Origin: Anoplopoma fimbria | Lineage: Eukaryota; Chordata; Actinopteri; Perciformes; Anoplopomatidae | DNA: 64,000 bases | Direction: 5' to 3' | NCBI RefSeq assembly: GCF_027596085.1 | Contig: NC_072472.1 | Coordinates: 5,890,745 to 5,954,744 of the forward strand | Part shown: in pieces, positions 1-13,564 of the stretch | Numbering within the stretch: position 1 is the first letter of the stretch | How the letters are laid out: each line of letters opens with the position of its first letter | Program-made: the position numbers and the translations under genes | The notes under the pieces: generated by a model | What the model was told of the DNA's origin: nothing | Databases searched by the model: none | What the model saw: the letters and a program-made list of their open reading frames with translations, nothing else

Positions 1-3000
1 TGAAAAATGCTCAAAGTTGTCTTGCCACACATAAATCTGTCCTGGTGGCTTCAACATAAATTACTTAAATAAGAGACTGTGGTTTATTTAAGTTGTGGTT
101 GTACAATTTAGTGACTAACATAAATATGTCTGCACTTGGTTACGTCTTTACCAATGTTCCTCAATGTATGGGCAATAATAACTTCCCTTATATTACTTAT
201 GGCCGTATCCACACATAATTGTATCTAACCTTATGACTATAAATATGGCAATGAGCGCAATCCTTTTTTGAACCTCTGAAATAATCTGAATTGTGAGCTG
301 ACGTATAGAACCAGGCTACTATTTTCCAAAGGTTTCTCTTTGAAGTCACTATGATGAAGAATTATTTCATATTTTGTGCATTGTACATTATACAGAGTTT
401 TTTTTTTTTTTCTTATTTCATTTTTTCCTTATCATTGTGTTGGAAATGCCTTCCAAATAAAATAAAAGACAAATACTGTGTGTGTTAAGTTTAGATATTA
501 ATATTAATCGGCAGAGAAATCATATTTTTGTTCTGCTCTCATATTCATGGGCATAGGAAAGATTGAAAATGTTGGCAGAACAACAGCGGTAAATCTTTAA
601 CAGAGTAGATCTCATTTCCTGTATTTTTCGTGCCTTTTAACCGGTGCTTTGACACTTTATCTGGATACAATAATATGAGAACATTTCTGGGTACTTTTGT
701 TTTTAATTTCATCCAGGGGAAAAGGCCTTAGATCACATATTTAAAGATTAAAAGAAAGTGCAGAAATTGATTGGAAGATTAATTTAGAGCCATATTAATA
801 TCCCCTCATTATTTATTATAAAAAGGCATCAGTACAAGAGCTTTCATGAAAGCAATAGTCCTTAATTCATAGGTTTGAGGAGTAAAAGAGCAAAAGCGAG
901 GGAGGAGAAGGTTTAAAAGCTGGACTATTGCACTTAGAGTTATTGATAACTTACTTGGATCGCTGCTTCGTCACTTTTTGATCTGCCCGCCTGAAACCTG
1001 TGATCATTTCTCGTAGGCATAGCTTTCGTCCATGCATCAGCGACATGCTTTTGTGTATGTGAGTGTGTTCTCAGGGCAGCAGGCAATTTGAACTCGATGA
1101 AACACGTTTACAAGCTAGAGTCTGTAAAATGTAGAGATATTAATCCTGCCCGTTCATATAAAACTCTAGTTCTGCACTATTCAATCATCAAATATGGATT
1201 TTGGTTCTTTGACAACATGGAAGGCTCAACAATCAAACTCCACTGGCACTGGAAAATCATTTCTGTTCCCCTGTTGTTCACAGGGTGGTTTGACAAGCAC
1301 CTATTGGTGATGTCAGAGGTGTGAAGTGTTGAGTGAGGCAGTGGGTCATCACTTGTACACACACACACACCGTTTATCACTCAGGATCTGAGGCTACATA
1401 TCAACAAATATTGCATTGACAAGGTTGGAGCTTTTGCTTCTCCATTTAGCTTTGATGTGTGTCACAGAGTGAGAAGTGTTTGGCTTCCCTGCAGCGCCTC
1501 AAACGCTTTTCAAACACATTTAGTCATGGCCATTGATCTGCACCTGATGCTTTGTTGATTTGATGTACCTGAATGCTCCAGTTTACCCGGGCTGAGCTGC
1601 TGTATTTGCACTACAGACGGCGAGAGCCTCAGGCTGAGGGCCAACCTAGTGTTTGTCCCTTTTAATGCTGTTAGCTTGTACTTCGTCACAAACAAGCGAT
1701 GGAATGTAAGTCATACTTCAGGTGATGGAGGAACTGAGGGTTTCAAAGAATTTCACAACATTTCTCTCTACTTTTACTGTAACTTGGGTCTGGAAGTCAA
1801 TGTTTATCTGAAGAGACTAAATGTTAATTTGCAGTTCTTTTTACACAGCATGAAATAAAGTTATATGTCGGGCTTCTGTTTTTATACTCACAACTTTACT
1901 ATTCTACAAATGGTAATTTCTGCATTTCATTCGGCTTATTGCTTATATTAGCATCCTCACATGCTAATCTGCTTATTCTAGCATGCATAGTAGTAATTAT
2001 TGGACAGTAGCAAGCAGGTGATTAGCATCAAACACTAAGCATACCAGACCAGAGTCTTCACTTCTTAACTTCTACAATTTGCTGAATCTCAATGCAAAAT
2101 CTGTTTACGTTTCAAAGCGCAGCAGAAATCAAACGCACAGCGTGGCAGCGCGTCACCGTTTCATTAGCTCATGTCACTCACTGAGCTGTGAAGGGAGAGG
2201 AAGTAGTCGGGGCACAGAGGCAGAGATCAGAGCAGCAATTGTGGTAAAAAAAAAAGAGTGCTGCTTTTCTGCAGAATAGACAGAAACACTGGGATATCTG
2301 CTTTCATCGATATGCATGGAGATGCTGCCAGTGCTGTTCTCGTTCCGCTGATAGCTTTGTAGTTTTTTATTGTATGCTGCACTTCTGTAATCTGCACAAT
2401 AGCTACTTTGTGGTTCTTGGTTTCTGTTTCAATATATTGTCGTTCTACTACTGCTACTTATTAGGTATGGGCATTTCAAGCACAAATACTATAATATTAT
2501 ACACATGGAATATAAAAAAAATACACATACTGCATGCAGAGTCCCCCCACTGCCCACAGGAGATGATGAATAAAAATGCAAGATTGAAATCCAATCTTCT
2601 GAACAGTGAAAGACTGGCCTGTCACAGTGAAGGGAGAATATTTTTGAGTTCATGTTGTTCTGAATTGTGGTTGTCAGTGGCCTAAAGTGGCAGCAACAGG
2701 CCCCAGTGCACGCTATTATGATGGGCAATGCATGCTAGTTACTACGATATGAAGCATACGCACACACACACGTCATATCGTCTCATCACATGGTCACGTA
2801 GAGACTTGACAGTGGACAACATTAACATAAAAATGACCCCGAAATAATCATTGCATATCTATACATGACCAAAAATAAGAAATTACTCATTTAATTTAAT
2901 ACTTTTTTAACAGTCTATTCATATTTTGTATTGTTTATGTAGAATAAGCAGCATATTTCTGAGGCAGCAAACTGAATTAAGTGTCCGAAAAGTGTCCAAC

Positions 3001-3374
3001 TTTTTGTTAGAGGACCCGCTGGTTCTGTGGCCTCCCCCACCCTGAGGGCCGTAGTGCAACTGCATCGCATGCACTATATATTTACGCCCCTGGTTAGCGA
3101 AGCTCTGAACAGCTTCAAATATATAGCTTCCTTTTCCCTCATGATGAATTGGGTTTTCAGTTTGAAAGTACATCAAAAGTGTTCTTCCCCCTCAAATATG
3201 TGTGAGTCAGTGTTATCATCGGGGCGAGGTGAGATGAGGGCCGCTGTGCGCGCTGACTGGAGAGCCGTATGGATCGGCGGAGTCTCAGAGATTATGTCCA
3301 TTGATCGGACAGGAGGGGTTTGTGGTTTCTATCGACGGCGGCCTCTTGTTTGACGTTGTGTTCTCTGATTTCAG
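1..3374 (+). other. sgcd: sgcd intron upstream of the first visible exon (partial)
   Basis: AT-rich intronic sequence leading to the acceptor at 3373-3374. It contains only short CA runs (for example 2761-2771) and homopolymers. I see no splice-flanked coding frame, RNA gene or recognisable transposon. The short open frames here have no coding character. Confidence 0.8.
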
Positions 3375-3447
3375 GGGCCGAAGGAGCCGTGTTCAGCAAA
3401 TCAGTGGAGACGCCACACGTCAGGGCCGAGCCGTTCAAAGAGCTGAG
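3375..3447 (+). CDS. sgcd: delta-sarcoglycan, third-from-last coding exon
   Basis: Internal coding exon of delta-sarcoglycan, a type II single-pass glycoprotein of the sarcoglycan complex in the muscle dystrophin-glycoprotein assembly. The acceptor is TTTCAG ending at 3374 and the donor GTGAGT starts at 3448. The first two bases complete a glycine codon begun in the previous exon (phase 1). Then come 23 full codons reading [20 protein letters not shown] and KEL, and the last two bases AG open an arginine codon (phase 2). From memory, mammalian delta-sarcoglycan has the same 23-residue segment with a few substitutions; the PFKEL ending favours delta over zeta or gamma. The segment lies in the extracellular C-terminal region. 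The upstream exons are outside the window. An assignment to zeta is the main alternative and is less likely. Confidence 0.93.
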
Positions 3448-6304
3448 GTGAGTCAGAGTCTTTTTTTTTTTTTTTAATCGTAGCACAAAGCATGTGCAAT
3501 AAATAAATACACATGTGAGGGAACACGTGTACGTCAACTGAGGCAGAAGAGCAGACATGAATACAAAAGTGTAAACAGCCAAAGTACCGTCATCCTGCAT
3601 CTACACTGCATCAATACTGCAGCATTCACACAAACACACAATCGTTCCTCCACGAAAACTAGTGACTCACTCCTTTCACTGTTCTGTAATCATGTGTGAT
3701 CTGAGTAGAAATGAAAACCATTAGTCCATAGAAAATGACTATCAACAATTTCATAACCAACTAATCTTATAAGTAATTTGTCAAGAAAACTGCCAGATTC
3801 TCTGTTTTGAACTTTGCAAATGGGAATATTGCTTTTCTCAATCCTAATATATTACTACTGATATAATATAATACAAACAGAAATTCGTTAGGTTTCAGAA
3901 TATTGATCAGATCGTTCAAAGAAGGAACAGTTGAAGAATTTTATAGACCAATATGTCAATGAATCAGGAAAATAATCAGCACATGAATGCACTGATTACA
4001 ACAGATGCCTCAAGATCATTTTTATTCATGTGTGCACACTATATATATATATATGTGTGTATTATGATAAAATAATATGCATATAGGTGTTAGACATTGT
4101 GTTTACATATAGTATATTCAAAACGTATACCTCTCTAACTCTAAACCCTGTCTTTCCATCAAGTAAAAATATGCTTTGTTTGAATAAATGGGCATTGGGG
4201 GATATTTAATAAGGAACTGTGGCCCTCAGAACTGTGTGTCTTATTTGTTAAATAGCCCCAATGAGGTTTTACGCAGTCAAACGGAAGAAGAGTCATAAAA
4301 TGGTGTGTTTGTGCTGGTAATGTATGTGATCACTCAATCTGATTTGTCGTTGCTGATTGAGCGTTGCAGCAGAGGAAATGAAATGCAAAATCTATTGTCT
4401 GTGAAAAGGAGGTGTAGAATCTGCTGATGTAGATCAGTCCTCAGTAATAGCTCAAACAGTAAAAACTCTACAAGCAGCCAATTATATACAATATATCTAT
4501 TATACTATATTACATGGTTAACCTGTTTTTTTACAGCAATAATCTAGTCAAAGTATGCACACACACTTACATTTGCCAAATGATATTCATTAACAGTGCA
4601 CACTAATATTCCAGTACTAATCACTGAAAGGCAATACTTACTATTTTCTGCCAGTATTTGAAATCATGATGCATGGCTAATTGATGAATCATCAATGCTT
4701 TACTAATGACTTTAAAATCCAGTTTGATTCATCATATGTGTTGATTAGCCCTTTTTGCCGATGAAAAGACTACAGTGTGTCAAAATGTTGCTTTAAAGGA
4801 TTATGAATCTATGAGCTCATATCAACATTGACATTGTATGCATTTTTTTAAAACTACACCAATTGTATTTGCATGAGTTTCTGCCCTGAGGTCACAATAC
4901 TTCCTCAACTTACTCAAGTGCATCAACAATATTGCCACCTTTCAACTGAATAGGGATAAAAAAAATGTGAAAACTCAGTAAAGAAGTAGGATTAACACAG
5001 AAATCTTTGAAAAGCACTTTAACATGGGTATTTAACTCACTTCCAAATCCCCATCATATTTTCATTGAAATCAACAACAATATCAATTTTGTATCAAAGG
5101 GAAATGAACCAAAGAATTTAAAGATGAGAGAGAGGAGTAAAGAAATGTTGTAATAGTTCCCTACCCTGTATCTTGCACCTTTACGGTTGGGGAATGTTAA
5201 AACATTCTTCAGAGGTGGTGTCGGAGCTTGATGTTTTTTTGGGCCATCTATCCCGGCCTACACAGTCTTTGCAGGTCTCTAATAATGTCAACCAACTTCC
5301 TTCTTTGCTTAATACAGAAAAAAAAGTCATGATTGTGGTGTGGACCAGGGCTTTGTCATTGAACATAAACATATGTTATTGTTGGGAATTTGCCAACACA
5401 AGTGATGTTGATGCTTTTCTTTTTTTTTGTTTCAGCAAATTATTGCTTTTAAGTCCATAAATCCAATTAAAAAAATTACAGAACAAAACTGTATGCTTTA
5501 TTCATCAGCTACAACAAAAGCTGCAATTATTGAATATTTGTTTTTTCACAACAAATAATGTAATGACAATGGTTAATGCAAAAGTTATTACTGTGCTAAT
5601 GAGTCCACGGATGATTATCTCCATAACTTTCAATCAATCTTGTCTCGAGACCCAACAGGCAGCTAGTTTAAGCAGTCAAGCTCTGATGAACCTGATGTAC
5701 ACTACCTGTCTAGCACCAATAAGCAGACATACATGTGTTGGTAGAGACCAAACTTCTAAAAGGAGAGACTTCCTCACGTGGACACACGACACCAATGGAA
5801 AACAATGTTTCTCCGAGTCTGCTAGATGACTAAATATGTAACTGTTTGGTAGCAAGTGGACTAACAAGGTGATAATGCATCAGGGCTGTGTTTCTGTCAG
5901 CTATATGCAAGCAACACTACATATCTGAGTGCAAGGACAGGGTTTTAAGGGAAAGCTTTACAAAATCTAAACGTGAAATCACCAGTCATGCTCTCAAATT
6001 GAAAGACCACGCTCTTGAATAAAGACAGGAGAAGAGTCCCATAATTGTCCACTTCTTCAGCCCCTAAGTGGACTAAAAAAATCCATTCTGACGACAGTTT
6101 CCATTTGCTACTTGGGAGCAAAATTACAGCGACATTTCAAGCCTGAGAGTTTGATAATCACGAGATTTGGGAGGGACCGCGTCTTTAAGGTAGACAGGTG
6201 TCACAGGTTTTCTGCTCCCTGACGGGCATCAGTCACAATCTGCTCTGACAGAGCGAGTGTGTGTGGCTGCATCCTCCCTCGCTCTCCCTCCGTTGTGTAC
6301 GTAC

Positions 6305-6434
<130 letters not shown>

Positions 6435-6560
6435 GTTCTGTGTGGACAGCCAAGGATGTCTCCTTGATGTAAACGTCTTGTTTATCATCTTTCTCCTGGC
6501 TGTTCTGTCAGATGTGATGACAGTCAATCAGAGCGAGGATAGAGAGACATAGTGACAGTC

Positions 6561-6562
<2 letters not shown>

Positions 6563-6594
<32 letters not shown>
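6563..6594. repeat. (GA)16 microsatellite
   Basis: Pure GA run about 130 bp downstream of the TG run, in the same sgcd intron. Confidence 0.95.
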
Positions 6595-6598
<4 letters not shown>

Positions 6599-6784
6599 TA
6601 ACAGGACAGAAAAATGAGAGAAAAAGAAGAAGAGAGCGACAGTGCTGTGTGACAGTAAAGGAGTGAGAAGAAAAAAGGCTAAGAAAAGACAAACTGTGAA
6701 ACAGAAAAATGCTACTCATAATTTATATTTATATAATTATATAAATGTTGAACCCCTTGACTTTTCTCTACCTTTTGATTAAAA

Positions 6785-7015
6785 TACAGTACCAGTCAAA
6801 AGTTTGGACACACCTTCTCATTCAATGGTTTTTCTTTATTCTTATTTTTTTCTACATTGTAGATTAATATTGAAGACATCCAAACTATGAAGGAACACAT
6901 ATGGAATTATGTGGTAAACAAACAAATGCTCAACAAACCAGAATATGTTTTATATTTTAGATTCTTCAAAGTAGTTGAATGAGAAGGTGTGTCCAAACTT
7001 TTGACTGGTACTGTA
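6785..7015. mobile_element. Tc1/mariner-type MITE with perfect 41-bp inverted repeats
   Basis: The outermost 41 bases, 6785-6825 (starting TACAGTACCAGTCAAAAG), are an exact reverse complement of 6975-7015. Both ends carry TA, the target duplicated by Tc1/mariner transposases. The AGTCAAAAGTTTGGACACAC motif is, from memory, a very common fish Tc1-family terminus. There is no transposase frame in the 231 bp, so this is a non-autonomous, internally deleted copy. Perfect arms suggest fairly recent insertion or homogenisation. It lies in the sgcd intron between the first two visible exons. Confidence 0.92.
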
Positions 7016-9449
7016 CGTATTAACCGAACACACTTGTGTTCTCACATACTTTACCTTCTCAGGTCTGATTGGGCGTTAACAGTCTGAACTTGATTGACAT
7101 CTCCCTCACACCGGTTAAGTTTGATAACCTCATGTAATTACCAGCACACCACCTTCAACCTGGCAGAAGGTTAATTTACCAGAATAACTGGAAGCACCTG
7201 TGAAGGTGTGCAGAACTTTAAATACCTGAAAAGACACAGCTGGCAACACTTTTGTGTGTTTCCTAGAGTGTTTTTTGCAGTGGTGGGTATAGAGTAAGCA
7301 AAGTACAATTACTCTAACTGATTGAGCAGGATAACGGACTTCTCAAGAAGTGAGCAACTTCATTAGATTTCATTTATTACATCAATGTTTTAGTTTCAAT
7401 CGGGTCGTCAACAGGTAAACAAATGCGAAGTGCATGTAAATTGAAATTAAAGTGCCAGAACCAGACATTTAACGCATTCTACCAACCACTGTTTCTTTAT
7501 ACAGTGAAGTCAGTTAGTCGGACATTTTTTTATCAACTTTGGTCCACAGGAAAATACATACAAAACACCTACTGGCCTTACACTGGAGGAAAAGTTGTGA
7601 GGAAGAAGTTGATCTCAGACCAAGACCTGGTCTGAAGGTTTTCTTCATGAACGTATCCTCCAAAAACAAAAACATTTTGCACTTTCATTCAACATTAATG
7701 TTCCTCTAATTCATTGATTTCTTTTTTGAAGGTATCTTTGCATTATATTTCCCTCAAAGCATATTTATATATAAAGCTAAATAAGGGTGATTTGGTGCCC
7801 CAACAGATTCACTATAGCAGTCATAAAGCTTTGTCCTCAAAACACCCTGCTAACACCTACTCCAGTCAAATGTCAAGCATAAAACCAGAACTAAATGTTC
7901 TTTGCAAAATTGTAACATTATTTTGATCTGAAATAAAAGAGAGGCGGGAAGGTAAAGTGTCTGTGAGGTGAACATTTAGAAAGAGAGACAAGAAGACATG
8001 ACTAAAGTACAAAGTGTGAAGATTAAAGAATAATAGGATGTGAGGGAAATAAATTGACGTGAGCAAGAATGAAAAAGTTTGAAAGGACAAAGTAGAGGAG
8101 ACGGGCAAAACAGGAAAGAGCAGAAATAGAATCAAGGACTCATTTTTGTCTGATACAGAACGAGACGGGGATGACGAGAAGTATGAGTCAAGAAAGAGAC
8201 GAGAGGGATGGAGACATAGCACAAAGAAAAATATGAGCTTTATTTGACAGAGAAGAAATGCTGCAGGGACGCCCTGTGACGGGAATTAGGGGTTGGATAG
8301 AGAAGGACTTTGATGACAAATATCTAATAACAGTATTTCAGTGGTGTGTGATTCATCACTCACTGCAGCTTTCCTTTCAAAATCATCATTTCAAATAATA
8401 AGACTGCGAAAAAAGTCCTGTCAGTGATGCGCAGATCATTTCTGAGCGCCGCTCCAAAGCCCCTCATCATGTGATTGTCCGTATAAATTGACAAAGTCTA
8501 CAGCAATGTGTTTTTTCTTTTTTCCCCTTTCGTCCTCCCCTGTGTTTATGCATCTTTGGTGACAAGAAGTCAATTGAGAATGAAATATGGCACAAACTAT
8601 CCAATTATGTCAGAGAAGTGGAGCGAGCTCGTCGGTGCATGGCTAAAATCTAATCTTACTCTAATCTCTCCCGACCCTTTGGCAGGTAGCAATCGAGGAT
8701 TCAAACCCCATTTCGGGATATCACGTTAACCCCCAACACACACACACACACACGAGCACACATTGTCCGTATCCGTCATATCCATCTGGGAGGTAATGCC
8801 TTGTCAACAGGATGTGTCCTTGCATCTGACAAACACCTTTGTCAAAGTGAAATGGCAGCTTCTGTGAATTTGATAGTTCTTGATTTATGTCCGGGCCAAT
8901 TCAGAGCACAGATAAAAGGAATAAAAAATGAAGCAATAAGAAGGACAGTGAATGTGAGGCGGTAAGAGAAAATTGGCAATGAGCAATGGAAAGAGCAGCA
9001 AGAAGAATTGTGATTTTTTTTGGTTAAGGGGAAAGGACATGTAGCTCACTTTCAGCAGAAGCTGAGGAACTCAAAGTTTTCACATCATGAGAACTTTGAT
9101 GGACTTACCTAAAGTCAATCTGGTGATGTTTGTCCCATGTCTCTTCCTGTATGGACAGTTTTTAGTGCCCTGCAATAATATTGAGATGAGAATGAAACTC
9201 CACTGACAGACGGAAGCACAAAGCAGGAGGCTAAATTTAATATTATCCCGCATGTTCACAACATGTTTATAGAGTGCAGCAAACAGTAATACATAGACAG
9301 TTCTGGTATAGTTATATTACTAAGTAAAGCATTAATTAAACTTAAAAAGAATAGTAAAAAAAAAGTGAACCGAAAGGTTTTGGACTATTGTTGGTTTACA
9401 CAGTGAATCATTTATTATTTTAAAAGCAAAGTAGGCACATTTTATACAA

Positions 9450-9477
9450 AACACAAAAAGTTGAACACAAAAAGTTG
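9450..9477. repeat. 14-bp unit repeated twice in tandem
   Basis: The unit AACACAAAAAGTTG occurs twice head to tail. It is followed by short C and A homopolymers. No function is evident. Confidence 0.8.
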
Positions 9478-12400
9478 AAGGAACCCCCCCCAAAAAAAAA
9501 ACCCATTACATTGACAGCCGACTCTTTATACCTCTTTAGGAACGCGCTCAACAAGCTGTGCTATTTCCACTTACGGTGGAGCTTTGTTATACTCGAGACT
9601 CGGTAGATGGTGCAGCTCAATGAGCTGTTGTTTAGTTACGCAATGCCCTAGGGCATACAACCAAAACGTACTGTGAAGAAGCAAATAGTAAACTAATGTA
9701 ACCAGAACAACACCATAAAAAAAAAACCTCCACAATGCTGAAGAGGAATTCTAATTAACTAAAAGCTCCTATTTTATATTCATGGAGTACTTTATTGCCT
9801 TTATAAAAGCCCTGAAAAGAAGGACTTCAAGTATTAATTGCATTATGAAGAAACAAAGTTTGAATAACCTGTAAACAATTTGATTTCATACTCAAATGCA
9901 GCTTTTTAAGACCATCAGTTTCTAAAGTGTTTAAAAAATAATTGTCCTTCTTTATAAGATCCTTAGACATAAAAACAGTGTTTTTGTCGGTGACTTTCTG
10001 TGACAGTCTCGTCTTGAAAGCTCTGATCGTTTGAGCAGTGCACGACTAGTTACCAAAAAGTGCCACGACCACTTGCGGGGCCTTCGGGACACTACGAGCC
10101 AGCTGTGATTACGTCATTTTCTGGCGCTCGCACTTCCCGCCGGCTTAACTATAACTTATCATGGCTGCCACTTATGATGCTTCTGGGTCATCCCACTCCA
10201 TCAGGAAACTGAACACCCAAAAAATGATATTCGACTGCAGTCTTAGTCTTGTCCTAATACCACCTCAAGACTGTCGAAGAACATGCTTGACGTTAAAAAC
10301 CCTAAATCTTCTTTTTGTATTTCATAAGGGTGTCCTGCTTTTACTGTCCTCTGCAGAAATAACTGTTCCTATAGCACCTCAACATCACAGGACAGTGTAC
10401 TCATGAGAGAGGAAGCCATCGCACTAAAAAGCCAACCTGACCACAGTGATCTGCATCGAGATCACAGACTCCGTGAACGTTCCTGAAGCTCTTCTTTCCT
10501 CTGTATCCTTTCCTCTTCCTCTCCTTGTCCTCCTCGCCTCTCCATCTCAGCTCTTGTTTCAACCCTTGCCTCACTTACCCTCCACCCTCCTCTTCTTCTT
10601 CTTCTTCTTGCCTCAATTACCTTGATCTTCCCTCTTCCCCCTACCGCTCCTTTCCAAGCCTGATCTCCTGGTCCTCTTTCTTCTCCTCTCATCCCTCTGA
10701 CCTTCATCTTCTCTCGTTCTCCTTTCATTCTCCTCACGTGCTGTCCTTTTTTGTTTTATTGTGCCCACTTTGCTTCTCCCGTATTAATTACTGACTCTAA
10801 ACTTCGCTCACAGTCTCTCTGTTTGACCTTGTTGTCTGATTTATCATAGCATTAAACTTCAGAGCCTATATATGTGACACCATACAATAGGAATTCGGGC
10901 CAAGAAAACTAACACATTTCCATTAGAAATAATGGGCGGCATATTACATCACTGCAAAAGACATCACGACTGCTGGAGGCCTTCACCATTAGCGCCTTAG
11001 CACAGTAGCGTTAGAACAGGTAGCAGATTAAGATCCCATATCCATGGCCCCTTCTTTTCCTCTCTTTATTCTCCACTTCCTTTTTCTGTCTTCTCTAATG
11101 TCACAGTCGCACCTTTTCTTTTCCCCTCCTCGTCCTCCACACCTTCAGCTTGCACTCATCTCAGTAATTGAGCGGATGGTTTGTCGCCCAGCGGAGTGTC
11201 CGGCTGTTCGCGAAGCCCTGCGAAGCAATCAGCTGCACCAGAGATTGCCATTTAACCTATGATTTTCTGCGTGGCACGACGGCAGCCCATTTCAAACTCA
11301 CCGTTGCTTATATATTTATAACGCCAAGCTGTTCTGACCGCTGTGCTCTCAAAGCACAAGAAACAGTTGCGGATAATTTGAAGAAAGGGCGCCAAGGACA
11401 AAGGAGTCACGTCTAGAGGAGAAAGAGAGCGCTTGGGCTGCCGGAAAGTTTAAGACTGTGCAAGTTTACATTTTCTGTCTCCTTCAGTACTGTTGTTAAA
11501 TGAAGGTATTAACCTTCGATCCCAGTTGGAGGTATGAAATTCTGCCAAGAAAAAACAGTGAAAGGATTAGAGGAGGATGTACAAAAGTGAAATAGAAAAC
11601 AAGGAGAACAAGGTGAAGCTTTAGCGATCGCTGTGGGGAAAGGAGTTTGTGGCAACCATAAAAGTAACATGTGACAACAAGGAAATAAATATTAAAAAAC
11701 TAAAAGTGAGGGGGCGTTAATATCACGAATGCATGGCGTTCTTGAAGTATTTTTGTACACATATAGCTTCCAGTTGCATAGTTAAATCTAGATTTCTTTT
11801 TATGAAATATGAAAAACTGTTTATATTAGAACGAGACAGACAAGAGTGAAGGAAATGGTAAAATTGTGAAGAGTAAATGAAAGGTAATATAACCGTGAGA
11901 CAGAAATATTCCCTTGCCTGATCCCCCGCGGCGCAGCCAAGAGGGAGGCCTTCAGATCCACAAACACTCAATACCTTCTTTTCAATTTTGTAGAAACTTC
12001 CTGCCTCTTCTTCCTCTTACAGTATTTAATTTTAGTGGTGAAGATCAAGGTACCTCAACCTAGAGCCACGGAATTTGTTTATATTATATAAAAATCTATA
12101 TAAATATGTATATTGGTATATCCAAAGATGACCTATGAGGCTTTTTTATGGCCTCAGACTGCCATCAAAGTTGATGAGGATGTAAATGGGGTAAAGGAAG
12201 TGTCAAAAAAAAAGGCTTGTCGGATGGTTGAAGACACCACCAAATTTGATTTGTCCACTCAAAGCCAGAACCATGAGCTCTGCATCCCTGATCTTTTCTG
12301 AAACCTTTTATCATTCTCACCAAGACCTCCGTGGGACGGATTTTTGCTCTCCTGTCCTGCAAAGCGTAGGATTAAAAGTCTCAACCATGGTCACTTAATG

Positions 12401-13384
12401 TCCAGATGCAACAGTTTTAAATTGCGATGGCTCTAATTTGTTTTTATTTGCCCTCCGGTGGCATCGGTTAACGAGAATACTAATGGGTTGTGTCAGCGCT
12501 GTTGACACATTCACAGACAGAGAAACAAAAAATAGAAAAACAAGCTGGTCGAGTGAGTGATTGGCCTGATGTGTTTGGAGGAGAGAAGACAGAAAACTGC
12601 TAATTAATCCAATCTAATCGAGCGCTTGTTTCTTATCATGAAAACTGAACAACACTGAAAATCAAACAACGATGATGAGGCGTTGGATGATGTGCCTTTT
12701 AATTAATCGCCATATTTCACACACTGTAATTAGTTCAGGCTTAACCCTCTTTGGTGTAAAGAGCAAAGGGTAATGCAAAGGAAATTCAAATTTTCATTTG
12801 GAAACTGGCTCAGCCTCCTTTGTCACGTTTGTCAGCTTTTGGCAGCCATTCCTTCATTCTGTATACTGTAACTAAAGCAGATAATCCATGAGGGTGACCC
12901 ACAAATGATTGTACCTGGATATCGTTCCTGAAATACATCAACAAAACTCAGCCTTTGATAGGAAATCTTTAGGGAGGCACCAAAGATCAGCCAATAGTTA
13001 ATAACTACTGTACGGATGTGTGTTACGTAGGCACTTTGTACATTACAGTTTACATCTGTATTGCTATTTGCGGTCTTGAACTCAAATTCCCTGTAGTGTT
13101 CAGGTTGTTTTCTCAGAGCTTCAGGTGCACTGCCTCTCTTGAAACTGTCTGTACTCCACTTCAACTCCACATCATACGGCTGTTGGTCACAGCTAAAGTG
13201 TTTATGTTGACAAGTTGTACAGTTGGGCGCTGCTTGCCTCATGGTAAATGTCAAATAAACAGACAGTTTTCATGCTACAATTTTGCAGGCTTTTTTTTTT
13301 TTACAAATGCACTTTTAAATAAAATATTGGGGGAAAATATAAATGGAAAAAAGACTGTAGAGTTTATATATTAAAAACTAAAAG

Positions 13385-13564
13385 TAGGCTGTACGCCCTC
13401 TGGACAACATGCGCAGGGAATTGCAAAGTATTCATTTTTGGTAATGCGAAAGTACTCTGACGAGTTAGCTTTCACGATAATGCTGTAACATAGCAAATTA
13501 CTTTTTAATGGCAGTAAGGTTGTAATGTAACAAGTTACTTTTAACATTAACATTGCCCAACAAT
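13385..13564 (-). mobile_element. probable MITE fragment of a common teleost repeat
   Basis: Read on the minus strand, the element starts CATTGTTGGGCAATGTTAAT and continues with repeated GTAAC and TTAC words. From memory this resembles the abundant fish DNA-transposon derivative that begins CAGTGTTGGGCAA and is rich in AAGTAACT motifs. There is no coding capacity. The family name and exact far end are not determined here. Confidence 0.5.

Noticed and set aside
10462..10794. Overlapping open frames on both strands (Arg/Glu-rich and Ser/Pro-rich)
   Set aside because: A pyrimidine-rich intronic tract keeps both strands open. There are no conserved motifs.
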